Source of the DNA: an uncultured Alistipes sp.
GTDB taxonomy: Bacteria > Bacteroidota > Bacteroidia > Bacteroidales > Rikenellaceae
Direction of reading: 5' to 3'
Length of the DNA: 64,000 bases
NCBI RefSeq assembly: GCF_910580175.1
Contig: NZ_CAJTXD010000003.1
Span: 124,001-188,000, forward strand
The position numbers were made by a program, and so were the translations under genes. Position 1 is the stretch's first letter. Every line of letters begins with the position of its first letter. Shown here one piece after another: positions 9,322 to 18,646 of this stretch. The notes under the pieces were generated by a model that did no database searches, was not told the DNA's origin, and saw nothing but the letters and a program-made list of their open reading frames with translations.

Positions 9322-9691
9322 AAACTTTTATCGAAATTCGATAAATAGAGTTCTCGCAGCCAAGTCTCGATAAACCGGATAACGCAGAACAGCATGAAGT
9401 CAACCCAGCAACACCGATACTACGCTTACACTCAATGCCCCGGCGGCGTGCATCCAACCAACCCTTTCTATAACAAACCCCGGACGTATTTCATACACCC
9501 GGGGTGGGGGAGAGTCCGAAATATTTCCGCCCCACGAATACACAACTTCTCCAGACGCCGACTCAAGTTTTGCCGGAGCGATTGCCCGCCCGATCGCAAA
9601 CAGACGAAAGGGACGGATGGGAATGCCAACCCGAGGTACTCGGACGAAACCATCCACGCGGAAATCCGGGCAGAAATATCCAGCGAAGGCG

Positions 9692-9930
9692 TCGAAAGGT
9701 TCGGAAACTTCGGATAGCCTCGGGGGATTCGGAAGCCTCGGACAATCTCGAACGACTTCGAAGAGTTCGAACGGCTCAAAGACCTCGGACGAGTTCGAAC
9801 AACTTCGAACAACTTCGAACAACTTCGAAGAGTTCGAACGGCTCAAAGACCTCGGACGAGTTCGGACGGTTCGGACGGTTCGGACGGTTCGGACGGTTCG
9901 GACGAGTTCGAACAACTTCTGATAGGTCGT
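9692..9930. repeat. Array of about 24 degenerate 9-10 base units (TCGrA-type)
   Basis: Nearly every 9 or 10 bases a unit begins TCGAA, TCGGA or a close variant. It includes a run of TTCGGACGG repeats (about 9861-9900), three GAACAACTTC repeats (about 9797-9826), and a ~43-base segment present twice (about 9757 and 9825). The gap 9322-9958 between the ABC unit and the Lrp-type gene otherwise holds no gene. The open frames through it are low-complexity and I do not call them coding. Confidence 0.8.
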
Positions 9931-9958
9931 CCAATTTAGTTCGGGTTCGTCCGGGTTT

Positions 9959-10432
9959 TTACTCTTCGATAAAATCGACGTTTACCTGGCGCTGGAACGA
10001 TTCCGCAAGCGAAATGGTCGTCTCGGTCGTCGCGATGCCGGGAATGCGCAGAATACCCTCGAAAAGCGTCTGCATCAAGTGTTCGTTGTCCACGCAGTAG
10101 AGCTTCACAAGAATGTTGCCCTGGCCCGTGACAAAATGGCACTCGACGATCTCCAGGATATCCTTCAGACACTCGACCGTCGGATTGAGCAGCTGCGGGT
10201 CTTTCAGTGTGATGCTGATGTAGGCGCAGACATCGAAGCCCATCATCTTGGGATCGACGATCAGCCGGCTGCCCAGAATCACGCCCTGGTCGTCCAATTT
10301 GCGGATGCGCTGGTGGATGGCCGCGCCCGAAATTCCGCATTCGCGTGCGATCTCCAAAAAGGGCATGCGGGCATTCTTGATCAGATATTTCAGAATCTTG
10401 CGATCGATCGCATCCAACGAAACTTTAGGCAT
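9959..10432 (-). CDS. Lrp/AsnC family transcriptional regulator
   Basis: Leucine-responsive-type DNA-binding regulator of 157 residues. The N-terminal winged helix-turn-helix (LDAIDRKILKYLIKNARMP, then IARECGISGAAIHQRIRKL) is followed by the RAM/AsnC ligand-binding domain with VTGQGNILVKLYC. Such proteins usually form octamers and sense an amino acid. It starts 9 bases after kbl, so the two are almost certainly co-transcribed. This suggests that it senses or controls glycine/threonine metabolism, which is inference. No terminator is evident; the 9-10 base repeat array begins about 30 bases after the stop. Confidence 0.92.
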   Translation of the reverse strand: MPKVSLDAIDRKILKYLIKNARMPFLEIARECGISGAAIHQRIRKLDDQGVILGSRLIVDPKMMGFDVCAYISITLKDPQLLNPTVECLKDILEIVECHFVTGQGNILVKLYCVDNEHLMQTLFEGILRIPGIATTETTISLAESFQRQVNVDFIEE

Positions 10433-10441
10433 GATGCTCTG

Positions 10442-11629
10442 TTATTTGATGATGTTCAATTCCTTACCGACTTTGACGAATGCCGCGATGCACCGGTCGA
10501 GCTGCTCTGCGGTATGGCCTGCCGACACCTGCACCCGGATGCGGGCCTGGCCCTTGGGTACGACAGGGTAGTAGAAGCCCGTCACGAAAACACCCTCTTC
10601 CTGCAGCCGCGCTGCAAAATCCTGCGACAGCTTGGCATCGTAGAGCATCACGGCACAGATGGCCGACTGCGTAGGCTTGATGTCGAATCCCGCGGCGATC
10701 ATCTTCGTACGGAAGTACTCTACGTTGGCCGCCAGACGGTCGTGCAATTCGTTGCTCTCGGCCAGCATGCGGAACATTTCGATGCCGGCGCCGACCACGG
10801 CAGGAGGCAGCGAGTTCGAGAACAGATACGGACGCGACCGCTGACGCAGCATATCGATGATCTCCTTGCGGCCCGTCGTGAAACCGCCCACGGCACCGCC
10901 GAAAGCCTTGCCGAGCGTGCCGGTAATGATGTCCACCTGGCCGCGCAAGTTGTAAAGTTCCGTGATTCCGCGGCCCGTCTTGCCCAGGACGCCGGCCGAA
11001 TGGCATTCGTCCACCATTACCAAAGCATCGTATTTATCTGCCAACTCGCAGATTCGGTCCAGCGGCGCCGCATTGCCGTCCATCGAGAAAACGCCGTCGG
11101 TGCAGATGATGCGGAAACGTTGCGCCTGAGCCTTCTTCAGACACTCCTCCAGTTCAGCCATGTCAGCGTTCGCATAACGATAGCGCACGGCCTTGCACAG
11201 ACGCACGCCGTCGATGATCGACGCATGGTTGAGTGCATCCGAAATGATGGCGTCCTCCTCGCCGAAGAGGGGTTCGAAAACGCCGCCGTTGGCATCGAAA
11301 CAAGCTGCATAAAGAATCGTATCCTCCGTTCCGAAATAATCCGACACGGCCTTCTCCAGCTCCTTGTGGATGTCCTGGCAGCCGCAGATGAAACGTACCG
11401 ACGACATGCCGTAACCCCGGGCGTCCATCGCCTTTTTCGCCGCTTCGATCAGCCGCGCATTGTCTGAAAGGCCCAGATAGTTGTTGGCACAGAAGTTCAG
11501 CACCTTGCGGCCGGCCACTTCGATTTCGGCCCGCTGGGGCGACTCGATCACTCGTTCGTTCTTGTACAATCCGGCGGCTTTGATTTCTGCCAGTTCGTGC
11601 TGCAAATGCTCCTTGATCTTTCCGTACAT
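10442..11629 (-). CDS. kbl: Glycine C-acetyltransferase (2-amino-3-ketobutyrate CoA ligase)
   Basis: PLP enzyme that cleaves 2-amino-3-oxobutyrate with CoA to glycine and acetyl-CoA, the second step of threonine degradation. The 395 residues show the alpha-oxoamine synthase pattern: NNYLGLS near the N-terminus, DECHSAGVLG and the PLP lysine in GTLGKAFGG. Length and the opening MYGKIKEHLQ fit Kbl rather than the related KAS/BioF enzymes. Threonine dehydrogenase, its usual partner, is not in the window. The Lrp-type gene follows at once. Confidence 0.93.
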   Translation of the reverse strand: MYGKIKEHLQHELAEIKAAGLYKNERVIESPQRAEIEVAGRKVLNFCANNYLGLSDNARLIEAAKKAMDARGYGMSSVRFICGCQDIHKELEKAVSDYFGTEDTILYAACFDANGGVFEPLFGEEDAIISDALNHASIIDGVRLCKAVRYRYANADMAELEECLKKAQAQRFRIICTDGVFSMDGNAAPLDRICELADKYDALVMVDECHSAGVLGKTGRGITELYNLRGQVDIITGTLGKAFGGAVGGFTTGRKEIIDMLRQRSRPYLFSNSLPPAVVGAGIEMFRMLAESNELHDRLAANVEYFRTKMIAAGFDIKPTQSAICAVMLYDAKLSQDFAARLQEEGVFVTGFYYPVVPKGQARIRVQVSAGHTAEQLDRCIAAFVKVGKELNIIK

Positions 11630-11700
11630 AGCTCTATTTTTTGTTTGTCATCGTTCCTGCATCGAACATCTTTCTTGGCTCGAACCCTTTGCTTTCGGCG

Positions 11701-11762
11701 GCACGCTCATTTTTCCAGCGGCATGCCCATTTTTTCCGGCAGCGTACCCATTCTCCAGGCCG
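11701..11762. repeat. Three imperfect ~21-base repeats in the kbl leader
   Basis: Units at about 11701, 11721 and 11742 share the pattern gc-n-c-cat-pyrimidine run-ccag/ccgg. A second pair of similar ~20-base segments, each containing AGTCGGGCAAA, lies near 11792 and 11836. The whole interval 11630-12056 between kbl and mnmG has no convincing gene. Confidence 0.5.
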
Positions 11763-11931
11763 GCAGACGGCGCACCGAGAAACCGTCGCATGCAGTCGGG
11801 CAAAACGAACTCGGCACACCTCTTGCCGCACATAGTCGGGCAAACCCGCCCTGCACGCGGTCTCTTGCACTCGTACGGGAAATTCCGCACCTGCGCCCGG
11901 CGAATGCTGCGCAAAAGACTTGCTTAACGAA

Positions 11932-11939
11932 CAAAGATA
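11932..11939 (-). promoter_or_regulatory. Promoter -7 box for kbl
   Basis: TATCTTTG on the minus strand, an exact -7 consensus. If used, it gives kbl an unusually long leader of nearly 300 bases. No good -33 box is visible. Confidence 0.5.
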
Positions 11940-12056
11940 CTATTATTTTTCCGAAAACGCATTCCGGGACTCGCTTTTTTCATGCCACTGAACGAATCGT
12001 CGGTTGCGGCATCTAAAATCCACAGGAGAGCCGGCCGCCGATCAAGAATAATTCAT

Positions 12057-12064
12057 TACCTTTG
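12057..12064 (+). promoter_or_regulatory. Promoter -7 box for mnmG
   Basis: TACCTTTG on the plus strand matches TAnnTTTG and predicts a leader of about 95 bases before the ATG at 12166. No -33 box is clear. Confidence 0.5.
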
Positions 12065-12165
12065 CCCGAAATCCGGCACGAAACGGATGCAAACGGATCG
12101 CATCCGACAGAGGAATGCGACATTGCCGTATAATAAGTTTCCGATCGAATTTCCTTTCAATCGTT

Positions 12166-14046
<1,881 letters not shown>

Positions 14047-14130
14047 TAAAACACATAGGGCAATCCCAAACAACACTGCGCACATTTTCTGTGCACGACA
14101 TCATTTTACACACCAACAAAAAAAGCAGCC

Positions 14131-14146
14131 CGTTCCACGTAGAACA
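14131..14146. promoter_or_regulatory. parS-like site 1
   Basis: The core GTTCCACGTAGAAC (14132-14145) differs at one base from the palindrome GTTCCACGTGGAAC, a form of the ParB-binding parS site known from Pseudomonas. It lies 85 bases after the mnmG stop. Confidence 0.55.
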
Positions 14147-14471
14147 AAGAAGCGCAAAACAAAGCCCCCGCCTTTTATCGACAGCCTTGTTTACTTATAC
14201 AAAATTCGATCACAAAACCACCACACAATCCGCCCCATAAAGACCCGTCTATACATCCCCACAACAGCTTCATTACATACAGCACAAGCAGCTCGCCGGC
14301 AACAAAAAAAGCTCCGTCTCATCGAACATAAGACTCTTGTTTCGGTTTTACACAAGACACAGTTCACTCTTTTTTTTACAAAGTCGGCCTAAATCCAGAC
14401 ATCGCAAACCCCACAAACCCCAGTCGATCAACACCAACACAAGACGCCACACCTTGTTAAACACAAAAATT

Positions 14472-14487
14472 CGTTCCACGTGGAACA
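14472..14487. promoter_or_regulatory. parS-like site 2 (perfect palindrome)
   Basis: GTTCCACGTGGAAC at 14473-14486 is a perfect 14-base palindrome, followed by A as in the 16-base consensus. It lies in the non-coding stretch downstream of mnmG. Confidence 0.65.
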
Positions 14488-14532
14488 GCAGTTAGACTCC
14501 ACGCACAAATTCAACACCCTACTATAAAAAAT

Positions 14533-14562
14533 AAGAGAGACGGCTTAAAAGCCGTCTCTCTT
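14533..14562 (-). terminator. Terminator downstream of ilvE
   Basis: A 12-bp perfect stem (14533-14544 with 14551-14562) with a 6-base loop, followed on the minus strand by ATTTTTTAT. It lies about 150 bases past the ilvE stop. The interval 14563-14713 shows nothing else. Confidence 0.75.
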
Positions 14563-14713
14563 ACTAACCCTCCTCTTGTCAGCAAAAACACACCCGTTGT
14601 CTAAATCTCGCCATCTATCCAATCTTTAAAACTCGGGCACACTCTTCATCTGCAAAAACCCACAAGTTCCCAAGACGCATCGCCAAACAAAAGAGGGGAG
14701 TATAAAACAATTC

Positions 14714-15727
14714 CTACATTACAATCGTACACCAGCCGTATTTATCTTCGGCCCGGCCATACTGAATATCTTGCAGACGAGTATAAAGTTCAAGCGACAC
14801 CTTTCCCACCTCGTCGCCATATTCATAAACATCGTTCGTCTGCAAATCGAAAATCTTACCGATAGGGGAGATCACAGCCGCTGTTCCGCACCCGCCGCAC
14901 TCCTCGAACGTCGGAAGTTCTTCGACCGGAATGCGCCGATCTTCCACTTCCAACCCCATGTCGCAGGCCAATTGACGCAAACTTTTGTTAGTAATCGACG
15001 GCAGCACAGAAGGCGATTTCGGTGTAATATATTTTCCATCCTTGATTCCGAAGAAATTGCAGGCACCGCATTCTTCGATATATTTATGCTCCGCTGCATC
15101 TAAATAGATCACATTCGAATAGCCCATCTTGTGCGCTCGTTCACCGGAAAGCAGGCTCGCAGCATAGTTTCCGCCCACCTTCACATCGCCCGTTCCACGT
15201 GGAGCAGCGCGATCTTGATCGCGGTCGATCACGACCGGCATCGGCTTGATCCCGGTTTTGAAATATGCCCCGACAGGAGAACAATACACGATCAACAGCG
15301 CATCGTCCGAGGGTTTCACACCCAATCCGACTGAAGTGCCGAACATGACCGGGCGAAGATAAAGCGACGCTCCAGTACCATAAGGCGGAACGAAACGTTC
15401 ATTGCGTTTTACCACTTCGACGCAGGCTTTCACGATCATGTCCACCGTCGGAACCGGCAGACACAATCGCTCGGCCGATGATTGCAACCGTTTGGCATTC
15501 TCCTCGACCCGGAAAAGCCGCACCTTGCCATCGACTCCCCGAAAGGCTTTCAGCCCTTCGAACAGTTCAATTCCATAATGCAGACAATAGGACGACATGT
15601 GTATCTTGATATATTCGTCGTCCGTCACTTCCATCTCGCCCCATTTGCCATCGGCAAAAGAGTAGCGAACATTGAAATCGGTCTTGCAATAGCCGAATCC
15701 CAAAGCATTCCAATCGATGTTTGCCAT
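14714..15727 (-). CDS. ilvE: Branched-chain amino acid aminotransferase
   Basis: PLP fold-type IV aminotransferase that makes valine, leucine and isoleucine from their 2-oxo acids. The 337 residues contain HYGIELFEGLKAFRG, SLYLRPVMFGT, the PLP lysine in GTGDVKVGGNYA and EECGACNFFGI, the pattern of the long IlvE/BCAT group. It follows metG by 48 bases and probably shares its transcript. A parS-like 14-mer lies inside the codons for PRGT in the conserved motif. Confidence 0.96.
   Translation of the reverse strand: MANIDWNALGFGYCKTDFNVRYSFADGKWGEMEVTDDEYIKIHMSSYCLHYGIELFEGLKAFRGVDGKVRLFRVEENAKRLQSSAERLCLPVPTVDMIVKACVEVVKRNERFVPPYGTGASLYLRPVMFGTSVGLGVKPSDDALLIVYCSPVGAYFKTGIKPMPVVIDRDQDRAAPRGTGDVKVGGNYAASLLSGERAHKMGYSNVIYLDAAEHKYIEECGACNFFGIKDGKYITPKSPSVLPSITNKSLRQLACDMGLEVEDRRIPVEELPTFEECGGCGTAAVISPIGKIFDLQTNDVYEYGDEVGKVSLELYTRLQDIQYGRAEDKYGWCTIVM
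15191..15206. promoter_or_regulatory. parS-like site 3 (inside ilvE)
   Basis: GTTCCACGTGGAGC (15192-15205) has one mismatch to the palindrome. It encodes part of the conserved APRGTGD motif of IlvE, so the match could be coding constraint, but the codon choice is the one that builds the site. Confidence 0.35.
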
Positions 15728-15775
15728 AATACTTACCTGTTTCTTGATTTTTCAGTCACCGAATAATTTGTATTT

Positions 15776-17821
15776 TTATCCGACAATCGCTCCGTTGACC
15801 GTCTTTTCATCCGGCCCCAGCAGGCGCAGTTTTCCGTCGGCATCTTCCGCCATCAGAATCATGCCCCTCGAAAGAGTACCTTTCAATTCGCGTGGTTGCA
15901 GATTTACCAGCACCAGCACCTGACGGCCGATCAACTCCTCGGGAGAGAAATGCTCGGCTATGCCCGAGACGATCTCGCGTTGGTCGATGCCCGTATCTAC
16001 CGTCAATTTGAGCAGTTTTTTGGTTTTGGCCACCTTCTCCGCCGTCAAAATCGTCGACACACGGATATCCATCTTCTGAAAGTCATCGAAAGGTATTTCT
16101 TCCTTTTGATCCTCAACTTTTTGCGACGCCTCGGCCGCTTGATTGGCCTTTTTCGTCGCTTCCAGTTTGTCCAGTTGACGCTGGATCGCATCGTCTTCGA
16201 TTTTCTCGAAAAGCAGTTCCGGTTCGCCGATCCGATGATCAACCGCCATCAGATCGACCGAGCCGAGCGAATCCCAGGCAAACTTCTCTACTGCGAGCAT
16301 CTTCAGTATCTTCGTCGCTGAAAACGGCATGAAAGGTTCGATGGCGATCGCCAAGTTGGCCGTGATTTGCAAAGCTACGTTCAGAATGGTTTTTACCCGT
16401 TCCGGATCGGTTTTTATCACTTTCCAGGGTTCCGTGTCGGCCAGATATTTGTTGCCGATGCGGGCGATGTTCATGGCATCTTTCAGCGCTTCGCGGAAAT
16501 GATAATGTTCGATATTGCTTTCGAGCGAACCCTTTACAGTCGCCATTTCAGCGATCGTTTCGCGATCATAGTCGTTCAATTCGCCGCACGCCGGAACAAG
16601 ACCGTCGTAATATTTCTTGGTCAGTACCAGGGCACGGTTCACGAAGTTGCCCAGCACGGCCACCAGTTCGTTGTTGTTGCGAGCTTGGAAATCTTTCCAC
16701 GTGAAGTCGTTGTCTTTGGTCTCGGGAGCATTGGCGCAAAGCACATAGCGCAATACATCTTCCTTGCCCGGGAATTCGTCCAAATATTCGTGCAGCCACA
16801 CCGCCCAGTTGCGCGAAGTCGAAATCTTGTCGCCCTCAAGATTGAGAAACTCGTTGGACGGCACGTTTTCGGGCAAAATATACCCTCCATGTGCCTTGAG
16901 CATCGACGGGAAGACGATGCAGTGGAATACGATGTTGTCCTTGCCGATGAAATGCACCATCTTCGTGTCATCGGACTTCCAATACTTTTCCCAGTCGGGC
17001 GTAAAATCCTTTGTAGCAGATATATAGCCAATAGGAGCATCGAACCAGACATACAACACCTTGCCTTCGGCGCCCTCGACCGGAACCGGAATGCCCCAAT
17101 CCAGATCGCGGCTCACGGCACGGGGCTGCAAACCGCCGTCCAACCAACTCTTGCATTGACCGTAGACATTGGATTTCCATTCCTTATGACCTTCCAGAAT
17201 CCAGTTTCGTAGAAACGTTTCATATTGATCCAAAGGAAGATACCAGTGTTTCGTCTCGCGTTTCACAGGTACCGACCCAGACACAGCGCTGTGCGGGTCG
17301 ATCAGTTCCTCGGGAGAGAGTGTGGAGCCGCACTTCTCGCACTGGTCGCCGTAGGCGCGGTCATTGCCGCACTTGGGGCAGGTGCCGACAATATAGCGAT
17401 CGGCAAGGAAAGTCTTGGCCTCTTCGTCATAGTACTGCATCGAGGTCTTCTCGACAAACTTACCCTCATCATAGAGCTTGCGGAAGAAGTCCGAAGCCGT
17501 CGCGGCATGCGTCGGCGACGAGGTACGCGAATAAATATCGAACGACATGCCCAGCCGTTCGAACGAATCCTTAATGATGTTATGATAACGATCGACGATT
17601 TCCTGCGGCGTAACGCCCTCCTTGCGGGCCTTGATCGTGATCGGCACGCCATGTTCGTCCGATCCGCAGACCGAAACCACATCGCAGCCTCTCAACCGCA
17701 GATAACGCGTATAAATATCCGAAGGAATGTAAACTCCAGCCAGATGACCTATGTGTACGGGACCGTTGGCATAGGGAAGCGCCGAAGTCACCAAATAACG
17801 TTTGAATTGTTTAGACGCCAT
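15776..17821 (-). CDS. metG: Methionyl-tRNA synthetase with C-terminal tRNA-binding domain
   Basis: Charges tRNA-Met in the cytosol. The 681 residues have the class I HIGH motif (PYANGPVHIGHLAG), a zinc knuckle with four cysteines (CPKCGNDRAYGDQCEKCG), and the KMSKS loop in the variant form DKISTSRN. A linker rich in Lys, Glu and Ala leads to the EMAP-II-like domain starting FDDFQKMDIRVSTI, which mediates dimerisation and tRNA binding. It starts at 17821 close behind a -7 box and leads into ilvE. Confidence 0.97.
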   Translation of the reverse strand: MASKQFKRYLVTSALPYANGPVHIGHLAGVYIPSDIYTRYLRLRGCDVVSVCGSDEHGVPITIKARKEGVTPQEIVDRYHNIIKDSFERLGMSFDIYSRTSSPTHAATASDFFRKLYDEGKFVEKTSMQYYDEEAKTFLADRYIVGTCPKCGNDRAYGDQCEKCGSTLSPEELIDPHSAVSGSVPVKRETKHWYLPLDQYETFLRNWILEGHKEWKSNVYGQCKSWLDGGLQPRAVSRDLDWGIPVPVEGAEGKVLYVWFDAPIGYISATKDFTPDWEKYWKSDDTKMVHFIGKDNIVFHCIVFPSMLKAHGGYILPENVPSNEFLNLEGDKISTSRNWAVWLHEYLDEFPGKEDVLRYVLCANAPETKDNDFTWKDFQARNNNELVAVLGNFVNRALVLTKKYYDGLVPACGELNDYDRETIAEMATVKGSLESNIEHYHFREALKDAMNIARIGNKYLADTEPWKVIKTDPERVKTILNVALQITANLAIAIEPFMPFSATKILKMLAVEKFAWDSLGSVDLMAVDHRIGEPELLFEKIEDDAIQRQLDKLEATKKANQAAEASQKVEDQKEEIPFDDFQKMDIRVSTILTAEKVAKTKKLLKLTVDTGIDQREIVSGIAEHFSPEELIGRQVLVLVNLQPRELKGTLSRGMILMAEDADGKLRLLGPDEKTVNGAIVG

Positions 17822-17846
17822 GTTCCAAAATATTGCTTTGCAGTCT

Positions 17847-17854
17847 CAAAAGTA
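17847..17854 (-). promoter_or_regulatory. Promoter -7 box for metG
   Basis: TACTTTTG on the minus strand fits TAnnTTTG and lies about 26 bases upstream of the metG ATG. Confidence 0.5.
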
Positions 17855-18011
17855 GTGATTTTAATTAACAAAAAGAGGCATTCCGATCAATAAATTACAG
17901 CCCGTCCGCACAATTCGTCCGGAGCTTTCGATTTCCGAACCTTAAAGAAAGCCGATCCCATATCAAAAATAGCCGTTCAAGAAAAATAAAAACAGCTCTC
18001 TGCGCAGATGC

Positions 18012-18206
18012 TTGGACGCAGCGCACGGAGAGACCCGCAGCCCGATTACCGTTGTTCAGCGGGTTCACGTTGCCCGAATTGAAGTTCAGGAAACCTGCGT
18101 TGATATTACCTGCGGCGTAGGACGAAGACGACCAGTAGTAGCCGTTCGTGCTGACATTCGTCAAGGCTCCCGACGCGTCGTGGCGGTAGCCCGCGGCAGG
18201 TAAAAG
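18012..18206 (-). pseudogene. C-terminal remnant of a FISUMP/DUF1566-type lectin-fold domain
   Basis: About 65 codons read LLLPAAGYRHDASG, NGYYWSSSSY, FLNFNSGNVNP and GLSVRCVQA, the C-terminal signature of exported Bacteroidetes proteins with the Fibrobacter major paralogous (FISUMP) or DUF1566 domain, a C-type-lectin-like fold. Nothing recognisable precedes it in frame, there is no signal peptide or lipobox, and the frame runs on past the usual end, so I read it as a decayed fragment. Domains of this type also serve as variable proteins of diversity-generating retroelements, but I see no reverse transcriptase or template repeat nearby. Confidence 0.6.
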
Positions 18207-18560
18207 AAGCAATCGCTGGAATGAATGGTCCGAAGGAATTTTTGAGGTAACTTCGGAACAGACTGGGATGGACAACTGGCAACACCGCAAAACAAGAAGC
18301 AAAAGTTTTTGCACGGAATCTTTGCATTAAGGTTTCAGCGTTGAATTATTTGCGCATGAAACGTTCTTGCACCGAATCGTCGATACCCGAAACCGGCGGT
18401 ACCAACCTTTTGCATTTATCCTTTTTGCGCCTTATATTACCAGTGGATTGCTGAATCTACGTACCACACTGGCCGGAACCTTAATCCCGGCCACTCCGGG
18501 TTAAAAGAGAGCTGTTATTAAAAAACTTTTTTTCAGATCATTACGAACAACGACCAAAAA

Positions 18561-18593
18561 TTACCCTTGCCGAAAATATTCCGGCAAGGGTAA
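18561..18593 (-). terminator. Terminator after the S46 peptidase gene
   Basis: A 12-bp perfect stem (18561-18572 with 18582-18593) with a 9-base loop, followed by TTTTT on the minus strand. It lies 54 bases past the stop. Between it and the remnant (18207-18560) I see only a short inverted repeat near 18470-18493. Confidence 0.85.
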
Positions 18594-18646
18594 AATCGAG
18601 TTTTCCGAACGACCGTACCATATCTTTCAGATCGTTTCCGTCGCGA

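Larger units (their letters stand above)
14047..14532. other. Gene-free, strongly C/A-skewed intergenic stretch
   Basis: No open frame of note. In a hand-counted 100 bases (14061-14160) there are 31 C against 13 G on the plus strand, and A clearly exceeds T throughout. It contains two parS-like palindromes and two TTTTACACA boxes (14104-14112 and 14346-14354) that resemble DnaA sites. No mnmG terminator is obvious. Confidence 0.6.

Noticed and set aside
9400..9915. A 171-codon reverse frame through the 9-10 base repeat array
   Set aside because: The protein would be mostly repeat-derived (VRT repeats) with no signal or domain; the sequence pattern is at the DNA level with mixed 9 and 10 base units that would shift frame.
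9692..9930. The repeat array as a CRISPR
   Set aside because: Units are 9-10 bases and contiguous, with no 25-40 base repeats, no unique spacers and no cas genes.
14047..14532. The mnmG-ilvE gap as the replication origin, based on two TTTTACACA boxes
   Set aside because: Skew is C/A-rich on both sides of it and does not reverse there; the nadA-mrp gap fits better. It remains the second candidate.
16690..16715. TTTCCACGTGAAG inside metG as a fourth parS-like site
   Set aside because: Outside the CACGTG core only a few flanking bases match the palindrome; it is within conserved coding sequence.
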